DNA from: Mantamonas sphyraenae
Taxonomy: Eukaryota > CRuMs > Mantamonadidae
Assembly (NCBI GenBank): GCA_026936335.1
Contig: JAPMXV010000057.1
Location: 1 to 64,000, forward strand
Direction: 5' to 3'
DNA length: 64,000 nucleotides
Shown here: positions 46,901-56,400 of the stretch, in pieces
Numbering within the stretch: the first letter of the stretch is position 1
How the letters are laid out: every line of letters begins with the position of its first letter
The notes under the pieces: model-generated
What the model saw: only the letters and a program-made list of their open reading frames with translations
What the model was told of the DNA's origin: nothing
Database searches by the model: none
Translations under genes and position numbers: made by a program

Positions 46901-47584
46901 GAGGGCGAGACATTGACGCCGCTCAAGGATGCTTTTTATGACAAGGATGACGTAAAGGGAAGCCAGCGGGGGCGACCCGTGTGGATCCCGCACGGGTTTG
47001 ATTTCACCACGCTGCTGCCTTCGGCCACGGCGATCAGGGAGCACGATTTTGTTGAGTACCAGAGCGATCTCAAGAAGAATCTGAAGCTGGAGGCGAACGT
47101 GCGTGGGCTTGGAAAGAGCGAGGCTGACGTGCTTGGAGCGTTGGCGGACTGTATGCTCGTGCAAACAGCCTTGCTTCGAGCATGGTTCGTCGACCAGGTG
47201 ATTCCAGAGGTGAAAAAGGACCCAACTGCATGGTTCACTGCGCCCCATGGACGTCAGCAATCGGTGGATGGCAGCGACGAGCAGGAGGAGGCGGAGCTGG
47301 ATGAGTCGGAGCTGGACGAGGCGGAGCTGCCAACAGAGGATCAGACGATGATTGACGGGATGGTGGTCGACGGGATGGTGGAAGATCACAGCCGCGTGAA
47401 GCCCTTCTACCTGCTCGAAGCGTTCACGGCCTGCGCAAAGTGGCGACGCACAACCTCAAGGTACTCAAGGAGAACGTGGACACCCCAGAGGAGCTCAAGT
47501 CTGTACGATTTACCAGGAACGGGATACAGAAGGCGGGCGATGGTCAACATGGTTTCGACTTTTCCTTCATGGTCACGCGTCTGA
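43903..47584 (+). CDS. Element protein with zinc-binding Cys pairs and a USP-like (C19) peptidase signature
   Basis: Exon 1 starts at ATG 43903 and probably ends at 44332 (GTAACG donor), joining 44442 in matching phase; 44325 to 44435 also fits. The frame then stays open to a stop at 47582-47584, about 1,190 residues. Exon 1 has RCQNPSC and VCPTC Cys pairs, then GVNNTGVACWVSSFTTAVR, which fits the USP catalytic-Cys box (G-L-x-N-x-G-x-x-C-Y/W-x-N-S). Exon 2 has NGEHFTAWLPLDNGEFRVYND, which fits the USP His/Asp box (G-H-Y-x-A ... Y-x-F-N/D-D). The remaining 950 residues, with Lys-rich and acidic segments, are not recognised. The nuclease frame begins in another phase before this one ends. Confidence 0.65.
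45372..45426 (-). repeat. Antisense fragment resembling the subtelomeric gene module
   Basis: Read on the minus strand, about 50 bp here match the subtelomeric gene at 2700-2750 at roughly 43 of 50 positions without gaps. The encoded peptide on the minus strand, PSDATLHTTLHALVDS, parallels PSDATLHTLLHTLIDR in the B module. On the plus strand it is read in the element's peptidase frame as VNEGVEGGVQRGVAG. Similarity stops on both sides. Confidence 0.55.
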
Positions 47585-50085
47585 AGGTGGATCTTTCGGA
47601 GGCGCCCGTGTCGAGAATGGCCAATGACATCGCTCGTGCCTTCAATGGCAGCCTGCAGTCGGCCATCTCCTTGTGTGCCTACCCGATGATCGTGGCGCTG
47701 ATGAGGAACGGGGCGCCCAGCGAGCTGCCCATGTCCGCCATCGTGGCCAGCGTCGCCGCGCTCATGCGTACAAGCTATGCAAAGACCAAGAAGGCGTTCC
47801 AAACCCACCAGGTGTCGACAAAGGACACACGTGACTTTGTGTTCTCTCAGCCCATTCACAAGGCCACAAAGGCTGCTGCCGCGGCTGCTGCTCACTCTTC
47901 AGTGGAGGTCCAGGGGCCCTCCATGGATGTGCAGGAGTCCTCCATGGATGTGCAGGAGTCCTCCGTGGATGCGCTGCCCTCTGTGGATGTGGAGTCATCC
48001 ATGGATGTGCAGGAGTCCTCCGTGGATGTGCTGCCCTCTGTGGATGTGGAGTCATCCATGGATGTGCAGGAGTCCTCCGTGAATGTGCTGCCCTCTGTGG
48101 ATGTGGAGTCATCCATGGATGTGCAGGAGTCCTCCGTGGATGCGCAGCTCTCTGTGGATGCGCAGCGCTCACAAGGTGTATCTCCATGGGACCCGTACGA
48201 GGAAGTGTGCACAAGTCTCTCGGATCAACTCGGCAAGCACGTGCGTGGCAAACGGGACGCGTTGTCTGTGCTGTTGGATGTGATGCTCAAGCCCGACCTG
48301 AAGACCAATCTCAAAAGCACACAAGCAAAGCGCGCCATTGCATCGACAGCAGCATCATTGGACTGTGTTGACGCGATGTTTCCCGGTCCGGTTGACATTG
48401 GCGGCCAGTTCGTCTTCGGCGCGTACTCCGTCAAGACGTACGCGTTTAAGATCTTTGTGAACACCATGGAAGCAAGGTGGAAAGCCCATGGAAAGCCGAA
48501 CGGGAATGCCAACCCAGATGACCCCCCAGACGCCAACCCAGACGACCCCCAAGACGCAAACCCGAACGCCAAGTCGGACGCCAACCCGGGTTGGTGGAAT
48601 GCACTGAAAGAACGCGAGTGGGTTTTGACGGATGAGGCCATCCCGAGTCTCCCTAAATGGCTCAAGCAGGCAGTGTATCGGTGTCGGTATGCTCGTCGCA
48701 TGCCAGAAAACAACAGTGACGAGGATCTGCCCAACAAGCACTGGGCAGGGGAACGGCCGCTGCGAACAGTTCCCGTGAAGTCAATACTCATGCTCACGCG
48801 CGGCGTTGGCACGAAAAACGCAAGGTGCCTGCTGAAGAACGTCAGCGCCAGCAGCATGCGCATGCTCTCTGGTGGAATCGCCGCTCAGGGGAAGTACAGG
48901 CGAGCCTTGGTGTTACAGCCACCAAGAGTTCACACTCTCCTGCCTTCACCGGCGAGCCTCGCAACATTGATCAGGCCAAGGATGGCTCATCTCCTGCCCC
49001 TTCTGCTGGACCCCAAGAAGGACGCGCTGATTGCCCTTGCCGTACTGAAGCCCACGGGCATGCCAGACACGTGGACGACCGAGATCCAGAAGATTGCTCC
49101 CGGTTTCCCGAAGTACCCCGTTCCGAAGCGTGGCTTGGTCGAGCACGTCAAGGCCTTTGCCAAGAATGGATACGCAGTCCTTGAGCATGCACGCAAGGTG
49201 CTGTGGATCAGCATTGACCCTGGTCGTGGACGCGACTGGGTCGAGGCGATCTTTGTGCGGGACGGCCAGCTGTATGTGGCCACGCTACCCTTGGACAGCC
49301 ACGAGGTGCAGGCACACAAGGCAGGGCAGGACCGAGTGCTGGCGTCGTACACGGACTTCAAGAAGGAGTACAAGCAACGTGTCTTCGGAAAAGATTTGCA
49401 CAAGGATGCGAAGCACATGCGTGCGCAGTACGCAACGTTTCGCAAACGAAGGATGGCAGGCGTGCGTGAGATGATCTCAGTGATCCACAGGTTCCGTGCG
49501 CATCTGGACCTGGAGCAGGTGATTGTGCTGCAGCCGACAAAGACATTTGGCGGACGCGGGAAATCGCAGGAGATGCGGGAGATGCTGGCCAACCACTTTG
49601 TGGTCATTGCAGCAGACGAGAGGTATACATCGCAGCAGTGCTTCTGTGGCAGCCCTGTCGACAACTTGGACGACTTTGGCGCAGGGAAGTTTGGGCGATG
49701 GCGGACGTGCAGCAGCCACTGCCTGTCGGACATCGACTCCAACATGTTTGACGCCACCAAGCAGCTCAAACGCTTTGCACAACGGCACGCATGCAAAGAG
49801 ATGGAGGGCGAGGGTGAGCACAACTTGCACCAGGCAGTTCAGAGAGACCGAGGCTCTGCACACTGCATCTTCTGGCGGCAGATGCTCTTCTTTGTCACAG
49901 GCGTCTGGATGGAGAAGCCAACAAAGAAAATCAAGGTGCAACGCAAGGCAGCAGACAAGGCAGGCGAGAAAAGCAAGAAGAGAAGAGATGAGGAAGTGGG
50001 GGAAGAAGAGGATTCGGGTGGGTCACAACCACAACAGCATGCTCCCAAGCGACAAAGGGTACAGCGACCAAGGATAGGCAAATGA
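47440..50085 (+). CDS. Fanzor/TnpB-like RuvC nuclease with terminal zinc ribbon
   Basis: The frame is open from 47356; its first ATG is 47569 (838 residues). The C-terminal 300 residues carry the TnpB/Fanzor core: RuvC-I WISIDPGRGRDW (Asp codon 49216), then LQPTKTFGGRGKSQEM in the RuvC-II region, then ADERYTSQQCFCG (Glu codon 49618) leading into a zinc ribbon with Cys codons 49639, 49645, 49708 and 49720, and RuvC-III SDIDSN (Asp codons 49729 and 49735). A Glu in the DExxTS motif preceding the ribbon, with none in the usual RuvC-II spot, is the rearranged layout reported for eukaryotic Fanzors. The tail has Lys/Arg-rich nuclear-type signals. The N-terminal half contains a 19-residue repeat and unrecognised sequence. 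Fanzors are RNA-guided DNA endonucleases found in eukaryotic transposons. Confidence 0.8.
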   Translation: MATHNLKVLKENVDTPEELKSVRFTRNGIQKAGDGQHGFDFSFMVTRLKVDLSEAPVSRMANDIARAFNGSLQSAISLCAYPMIVALMRNGAPSELPMSAIVASVAALMRTSYAKTKKAFQTHQVSTKDTRDFVFSQPIHKATKAAAAAAAHSSVEVQGPSMDVQESSMDVQESSVDALPSVDVESSMDVQESSVDVLPSVDVESSMDVQESSVNVLPSVDVESSMDVQESSVDAQLSVDAQRSQGVSPWDPYEEVCTSLSDQLGKHVRGKRDALSVLLDVMLKPDLKTNLKSTQAKRAIASTAASLDCVDAMFPGPVDIGGQFVFGAYSVKTYAFKIFVNTMEARWKAHGKPNGNANPDDPPDANPDDPQDANPNAKSDANPGWWNALKEREWVLTDEAIPSLPKWLKQAVYRCRYARRMPENNSDEDLPNKHWAGERPLRTVPVKSILMLTRGVGTKNARCLLKNVSASSMRMLSGGIAAQGKYRRALVLQPPRVHTLLPSPASLATLIRPRMAHLLPLLLDPKKDALIALAVLKPTGMPDTWTTEIQKIAPGFPKYPVPKRGLVEHVKAFAKNGYAVLEHARKVLWISIDPGRGRDWVEAIFVRDGQLYVATLPLDSHEVQAHKAGQDRVLASYTDFKKEYKQRVFGKDLHKDAKHMRAQYATFRKRRMAGVREMISVIHRFRAHLDLEQVIVLQPTKTFGGRGKSQEMREMLANHFVVIAADERYTSQQCFCGSPVDNLDDFGAGKFGRWRTCSSHCLSDIDSNMFDATKQLKRFAQRHACKEMEGEGEHNLHQAVQRDRGSAHCIFWRQMLFFVTGVWMEKPTKKIKVQRKAADKAGEKSKKRRDEEVGEEEDSGGSQPQQHAPKRQRVQRPRIGK
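47926..48165 (+). repeat. Coding minisatellite, 57-bp unit
   Basis: About three full 57-bp units plus partial ones encode a 19-residue repeat built around SSMDVQESSVDVLPSVDVE. Units differ by single bases and the 57-bp length preserves the frame. It sits in the N-terminal half of the nuclease frame and is predicted to be a flexible acidic linker. Confidence 0.9.
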
Positions 50086-50190
50086 TCGGCCTACAGATCC
50101 AAATCCACAGGCTTACCCATACTACCTTGTCGCACCATGTGGTGCATCGACTAGCCGAAGGCCATGTGCACAGCCATGTGGCCAATACAA
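50086..50190 (+). other. Noncoding 3' flank of the Fanzor gene, candidate guide-RNA region
   Basis: This stretch lies between the Fanzor stop and the right 14-bp repeat. In TnpB and Fanzor loci the guide (omega) RNA typically overlaps the 3' end of the gene and runs to the element end. Here CACCATGTGGTG near 50132-50143 is a short hairpin and 50160-50183 begins GGCCA and ends TGGCC, another possible stem. The location is inferred from known loci, and the stems are short. Confidence 0.3.
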
Positions 50191-50204
50191 TGAATGGAAA
50201 CCAG
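50191..50204 (+). repeat. Right copy of the 14-bp direct repeat flanking the element
   Basis: This copy is identical to 42035-42048. Just to its right, 50207-50227 contains three closely spaced GAATTC hexamers. Confidence 0.7.
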
Positions 50205-50225
50205 AAGAATTCAAGAATTCAGAAT

Positions 50226-50357
50226 TCATTGCGACCCAGATTGAGTCACGCTCTCCTCTTGCGTCGTTGCGGGAGGTGCCTGCGGAGGCCTCGGTGCACC
50301 CCACCCACCATACCCTGGATGCAGAAACTGCTGTGGATGATGATGCATCTGTGGTGT

Positions 50358-50391
<34 letters not shown>

Positions 50392-53378
50392 GGTGGTGGT
50401 GGCCCAGGACTTGCCCATGGGGAATGGGGCGCAGGCGACGCTGGCATCCACATCATCACTGGCTGCATCCCAGGCATACCCATACCCATGCCGTGCATAC
50501 CCATGGCCATCCCGGGGTAGGCGTGTGCAGGCATTGGCGCCTGCATGGGAGTCTGCGGCTGCGATGGCGGCTTGGAAGTTTCCCCGCCGTCCTCCGGTGC
50601 CTGCTTCTTCTTTTTGGCCAGCGTCAGCAGTTCCCTCAACTGTGCCTGCATCTGCTTCACCTGTCCCTTCAACTCTGCGTCCTCAATCTCTTCAATCTCC
50701 TCCTCCAGCTCCGTCCACAAGGCTTTCCGTTGTGGTCCTGGCCGGCTGCTCCTCTGCTCCTCCTCCCACTCTTCTGCTTCCCTGTTTCCTTCCCCATCCT
50801 CCTCTTCGTCCTCCCTTTGCTCGGGTAATTTGAACCCTCCGCCTGTACGTGGCACACTGCCACTGCGCGCTCTTTGTGGGTCTGGACGTCCTCGCCGCTG
50901 CCCCTGCCCATCATCCTGTGGAGGCATGGGTCGACTGCTGCCATTGCTACCTGCACTTGCTGGACGCCAGGGCTTTGTATGCGTGGGTTGCGACGCAGAA
51001 CCGCTGCGCCGCCTGCGTCGTGGCGCCGTCTTGCGTGTCGCCCACGTTCCCTGTTGCTGATCCCACTCCGACTCCTCCACCACGTACGCGTCATCCAAGT
51101 CCAGGTCGTCCTGGTGAAGCTGCTGCAGGTGCTGGTGGTGGCGGTCATACACATCCACCTCGTCCTCAAAACGCACCACACGGCGTGACGAATTGCCCAT
51201 CCCGTTGCCTCCCCTGCTGCCAGTGCTGTCGTTCCAGCTTCCGACATAGCTACCACCGACCCCCATTTCCTCTTCTTCCATGCGCATCTGTCTGCGCCGT
51301 GCCAGTTCCCGCTTCTGTGCTCGCAGCTGTCGCACGGCCATCCGCTTCTCCCGTTCCCGCTCCTCCATCATCAGTTCGTGCTCCATCAGCTGCTTGGCCT
51401 CGCGGTACTCCTCCATCCAACGCATGTACTCCCGTTCCTGGTGGGCCATTTCCATTTGCCGTTGTTGCATGGGTCGTGCCCAGCTGAACGACGGCACAAA
51501 CAGTTGCGACGGCTCATCAATCACCTTTGGAGCCGCCTGTTTGCGTTCCAAAACCCCCGTGCGACCCATGTTCAGCGAATATTCCATGTGTTCCGTGTTG
51601 TTGTTCTGTGTCAGAAGCAGGTACTGCAGCAACTTCTGTGGATCCTGCAGCATCTTGTGTGCCATGCTCAGTGCCTGATCGTTCACTCCTGTCAGTGCCT
51701 TGACCGCCTGTGCGTTGTCATTGCCTGACAGTGATACCGTGTCACCTGCTGTTGCTGTTGCACTCCCGCGTGTGCCTCCTTCCTCCCCGCTGGTCGTCGT
51801 CGCTCGCTTCTTGCGCTTCTTGCGCTTCGGTCGCTTTGGCCGTGCGCTCCCCGGTTCGCTTCCACTCGCCGACGCCGTCCCTTGTGCCCTCAACATCCTT
51901 CCGTGTCGTCCGCCTGCCCCTGTGCCACTCCCTTCCGCCGATGATGCCGATGCAGGGCGTCCGTGGCTGCTGCTGCGTGTTCGACTGCTGCTCATCTGCA
52001 CTTCCGGCATTTTCACCTGCACCTGCACTTCTTTCCACGTCTCCAACCGCCCATGTCCTCCCTTTACCATGCGTCCATTCCTGGATGGCGATGCCGTGCT
52101 CATCGGTGTCACTGTGCTGCTGCTTGCCGCCGAACGCGGACGCTTGCCCTTCTTCTTCTTCCCCTTCCCGCTCCCCACGCTGTTCGTACTGCTCGTCACA
52201 TCCACTGTCCCCTCCGCAGTTGACGCCGTCTCCTTTCCCGACGTCTGTTTCCGTGCACCTTTCTTCCCTCCCTTTGCCACCCCTCGCTGCTGGCCCTGTT
52301 GGCTGAAGAATCCAGGCACCGGCCAATTCACCTCTTCCTCCTCCTCCTCCTCCTCCTCTTCCTCCTCCTCCTCCGCATTCTCCTCCGCCTCATCTTCCGG
52401 TGCTCCTTCATCGTTGTCTTCTCCTTCGTTCTGGCCCCCCTGTGCATCTTCCTGCACCTCCATGGCGTCGTCCTGGCCTATCCTTGTGGCCATCGAGTCC
52501 CCAGCCTGCTTCTCCTGCTTCTCCTCCTCCTTGGCTGGTGTCGTCGCTGCACTCTCCGTCTCACTCCCTGGCAATTGGTTCACTTCCATCGTTTGCATGT
52601 CCCTTCGCTCCTCAATCGACAGCTGCGGTGGCTTGTTGACCCGCCAATCCCCACTCGACCGCCTTCGCCCGTCCGTCGCCCCTTCCCCCTTCGCCCCTAG
52701 CCTGTCCGTGTCTGTTGTGCTCTCTGTCGACCCTCTCCCTTTGCTCGATGTGTCTTCTTCCTCCATGTCCGCCTGTGTCGCCCTCTTTGCAGGCGCCTGT
52801 GTCGTGGAACCGCCTGCCGCCTGGGCTCCGGCCGTTACCCCGGCCGCCGAACCTTGCTTATCCGCGTCCTTTGCACCCAGACCCACTGCAGAGGCCATAG
52901 GCGACGCTGTGGCGATGGGTGCTGGCACTTCCACCTCGCTGTCCGATTCATCGTGTGTTCCCGTGGCCCTTGCTTGCCCTGCGTTCGCCTCAGTCTTCAG
53001 CTCGGGCGGCGTCCTCGACCCGGTTTTTGGCTGCAGGTGCTCCATGCTGCTGCTCACTGCCTCACCACTGCTTCGTACGCCTGCCACCCCACGTGCACTC
53101 TCCTTGCCCTGTCCTGTGACCCCGTCCTCTTCCGGTCCGCTTGTCTGGCCCGCCGTCTTCAGCTCCACGCTGTCGTCCAGGCCGTCCAGAATGTCCACAT
53201 CCAAGTCCAAATCGTTCAGGAACTCGTCCATATCAAAGTTTGCCAGGTCGCCGTCCAAGTCCAGATCATCAAAGTTAAAGTCATCGTCGTCGTCATCGTC
53301 GTCGTCGTCGTCGTCATCCTCATCCTCGTCAAACACTGTTTGCAGCTCATCAAACTGCGCCTCCGTCAATCCACTCAT
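50226..53378 (-). CDS. Large disordered protein with acidic start, coiled coil and poly-Gln, family not recognised
   Basis: A single exon encodes 1,050 residues from ATG 53378 (MSGLTEAQFDELQ); the longer frame would start with TTG. The first 70 residues are Asp/Leu-rich, resembling an acidic activation-type segment. A long low-complexity region follows, with Glu runs (TCC repeat near 52335-52375 on the plus strand) and Ser/Arg/Lys-rich patches. A charged coiled coil, rich in Met, Glu and Arg (around 51275-51470), comes next. The C-terminus has Met/Gly/Pro-rich sequence and eleven consecutive Gln. No catalytic domain was seen. A nuclear role is a guess from composition only. Confidence 0.7.
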
Positions 53379-53439
53379 CGATTCGCCTGCCTCCGTCAAC
53401 GCATTTCCTTCATTCCACCCCCCAACTCACACACACCAT

Positions 53440-53461
53440 ACACACACACACACACACACAC
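53440..53461. repeat. CA dinucleotide microsatellite
   Basis: An uninterrupted alternating A/C tract lies in the 91-bp gap between two minus-strand genes. Confidence 0.95.
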
Positions 53462-53469
53462 CCTCAGCC

Positions 53470-56400
53470 TCACTTGCCAAGGATGCCACGGACCTCCACC
53501 ACAAGGTCAAAGCCCCAGTTGGGAAACAGCGAGAGGAGGAGCAGCGACGCCGTGGTTGCAGTGGGAGCCAGGGCACACAGCACCGTGCTGAACATATGCA
53601 CCAGATTGCTGGCCCACTTGAACAGTCGCACCTTCTTCTCCATCTTGAAACTCAGCTCCTCACTGGCCCAAGGCGACGGCGACGACAGCGTTTCACCCAC
53701 CTTCTGCAGCACCACTGCACCGGGAATGAGGATCCAGAAGAGAGAGCGCGAACGGGCCGTGGACGAAATGATGGCTTCGTGACGCGACTCGTCAGCGTCG
53801 TCGTCAAACTCAATGAGGCGGTATGCGCGGCCCTTGATGTTGTACGACTTGACCAGCTCGGCGTTCCACAGACCCAGCGTCATCATGATGATGCGCAGGA
53901 AACCGTGGGCCACCAGAGCCCCCATGCGTTGGTACCCTGTGTACTTCTCAAACGGCCGCGTGGCCTTGCCGGCAAAGAGGAAGAAGTTGCCGCCGACGGC
54001 GACGGCCAGACCGGCAATCATCACAAACAGGGGCAACTGCTTGGCAAATGCGTCGATGTCGCTGCATGCAGCCGCATACGCTGCGTTTGTGTCCCATGCA
54101 CTGCTCATCATGGAGTACAGGAAGAGCACAAACGTCTGCATCACCACAAAGGCTGCCGTCTCCACCAGGGCCGACAGCTTCTCAAAGGCCTTTGCCTTTT
54201 GTGCGTTGCTTTCGCGCTGCTTCATCTGGTTCAGACGGATGGCCACCTGCAGCAACCAGTCCTCGCGCAAGGCACGCACAAACACATACGTGCCCACCAG
54301 CATCAGCACAGCACTCAGGAACATGCTGCTTCCCTTGCAATTCCAGCCCAGGATCAGAGGCACAATGTTGATGTTGCGGAAGGCGCCTGCAAACGCGGCG
54401 CTCATGTCGCCAAAGCCCGAAAACACGCTTGTCAGTGCCACGCGGAGATCGTGCACACTTGGCACCACGGTGGGGAACACAGTGGTCATTGTACCGTGGA
54501 TCACACCCACGTTGAGCATGGCACGCAGCATGCGGAAGATGAATCCCAGAGCTGACAGCACCGCAGTCTGTGCAAGCATTGCACCCTTGCCCACCTCTGC
54601 CGCCGCCTTCTTGGCTCCCGCGTCGTCCACACTCACGTCCACATCCACCATGTCCAAGTCCGCGTCGGGCAGATCCACGTCGGCGGAGGGCATGTCAATG
54701 TCCACGTCCACGCCCAAGTCGCCGCCGGCTTCACCCGCCTTTTCCTGTGCCTCCTTGGCCTTCTCCTGTGCCTCCTTCTTCTTGTCCTCCTTCTCCTTCT
54801 TCTCCTGCTTCTCCTCCTCCTTCTTGGCACGCTTCTCCTTGGCGGCCTCGTCGGCGGCAATCTCATCGTCCGACTTGAGGATGAGCGTATCGCGCACATA
54901 GATGCCCGGCACGTACTCGGCATAGCTGAACGCGTCCTGTACGAGCGACACCAGCTCCAACATGTCAATCTTGCCGTCTCCTCCAGGCATGGCACACACG
55001 CTGCGCACGCGCACCTTCTTGTCCATGAGCAGCAGGCTACCCTTGATGCTCTGCAGCACCGACGAAAACGTCGTCGGGTCTCGCTTGTCCTTCACCAGCG
55101 GCAAACACATCCAGGGCATGTCCTCGTCCGAGATCTGTCCACAGCCCTTGACCAGATCCTCAAACGCAGCGAGCACACTCACGCTCTTGTCACCCTTGAG
55201 CAGCGACTCGGAGGCACTGCTGCTGCTGCTGCTGCTGCTGCTGCCGGCACCGGTCTCTTCGTCTCCACCGGGGCCCAGGTTGATGGTGGGCACATACTGG
55301 TCGTCGGTGTCGGCCAACATGAGCTGCAGTTGCGTCAGAGAGCTCTTCAGACTCATGACGGGGACAGAGAGGGGCGGCAGCTTGTTGCCCAGGCCACTGA
55401 GACCCAACAGGACGTCCTGGATGATTTCCGAGGCGTGGGTGCTCTCTTCGTTGAGTTCGACGGCGGGAATGTCCGCGACACGCTCCAGGGTGTCGATGAT
55501 CTGCAGAACAAGCTGGTGAACGGGCAGGGCAGGCAGACCAAAGTCATCGACCACACACGGAGGCAACTGGGCCTCGTTCATGTCCAGCATGACGTGGAGA
55601 TTGCGCAGGATGCGATCGACGGGCACAGGCTCCTCGCGATCGGCCACCTCGAGGACACTTGGCAACACACGATGGTTGCGTGTCAGATACGCCTGCAGGT
55701 AGCGCAGGAGATCGACAGTGTGCACCACATAACGGTACTCGGCACGCAGGGGCAACTGCACGACTTCCATGCGATCTTCGTGCTCGCCCACCATCACGTT
55801 GGCCGTGCCCATCTCCTTGAGACGAGCCACCAGCTCCTTCATCTTGTCCGGGTTCTTCTTCAGCGTGTAGTAGTAGTATCCTGCGCAGGCGGCGCCGACA
55901 AGGAGGAAGAGGATGTCCACAAAGGAACCGAGGCCGTCTTCAAAGCTGGGAGTCACCGACAGAGAGGTCTGCAAGCCCGTGGTGGACACACTGCCTCCGT
56001 CCACAGTGGCACCCAGGTAGAGCATGGTCTTTGCAAACAGCTTCTGGTCTGTGCTTTCGTACTTGGTGTCCTTCTTGACCATCTCGGAGATCTGGCAGTT
56101 GCTACAGGTGCCCTCCACACGCATTGTGCCATCGCCCAGCAGACGACGAGTGAATGTCATCTTGGGCTGCTCACCGTACGCACCAAACAGCTTGATGCGA
56201 TCCGAGACGGTGTCAAACTTGACGCTGAGCTTGGTGTTGGTGCCGGACGTGGCAATGTCCACCATGGACAGGGCCCCCGAGGTCACCGTCACGCTTGTGA
56301 GCGATTTGTGCACAGCCGAGCCCACGGTGTTGTTGCCGTTGACGCTGCAGCCCAAGCCCACCCAGCCGTCCTGGCACTTGCAGATGCCATCCACACACTT

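Larger units (their letters stand above)
42049..50190 (+). mobile_element. Putative 8.1 kb transposable element carrying a Tc1/mariner transposase and a Fanzor nuclease
   Basis: Three co-oriented coding blocks lie between two 14-bp direct repeats: a DD34E transposase, a USP-like peptidase frame and a Fanzor/TnpB-like nuclease. This 8.1 kb is unlike its surroundings in having a 763-bp non-genic stretch. Removing 42049-50204 would leave two convergent genes with a 32-bp gap between stops, which fits the other convergent gaps here (7, 12, 30, 65, 72 and 73 bp). I found no convincing terminal inverted repeats. Tc1/mariner transposases duplicate only TA, so a 14-bp duplication would need another integration route, or the transposase may be a passenger. 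Boundaries are therefore tentative. Confidence 0.65.

Noticed and set aside
47356-47391. A 30-nt intron (GTGGTC ... CACAG) as the cause of the frame change
   Set aside because: It is less than half the length of the shortest intron seen in the window (64 nt).
42076-50187. Terminal inverted repeats TATTG/CAATA next to TA dinucleotides at 42076 and 50186
   Set aside because: Only the first five bases match before the two ends diverge, which is too short to claim for a Tc1-type element.
50207-50227. Three GAATTC hexamers as a regulatory or recombination site
   Set aside because: They may simply be low-complexity sequence at a convergent 3' end; nothing else supports a function.
51700-54555. 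951-residue plus-strand frame
   Set aside because: It spans parts of two minus-strand genes and their gap, including a CA microsatellite, and has no domain signature.
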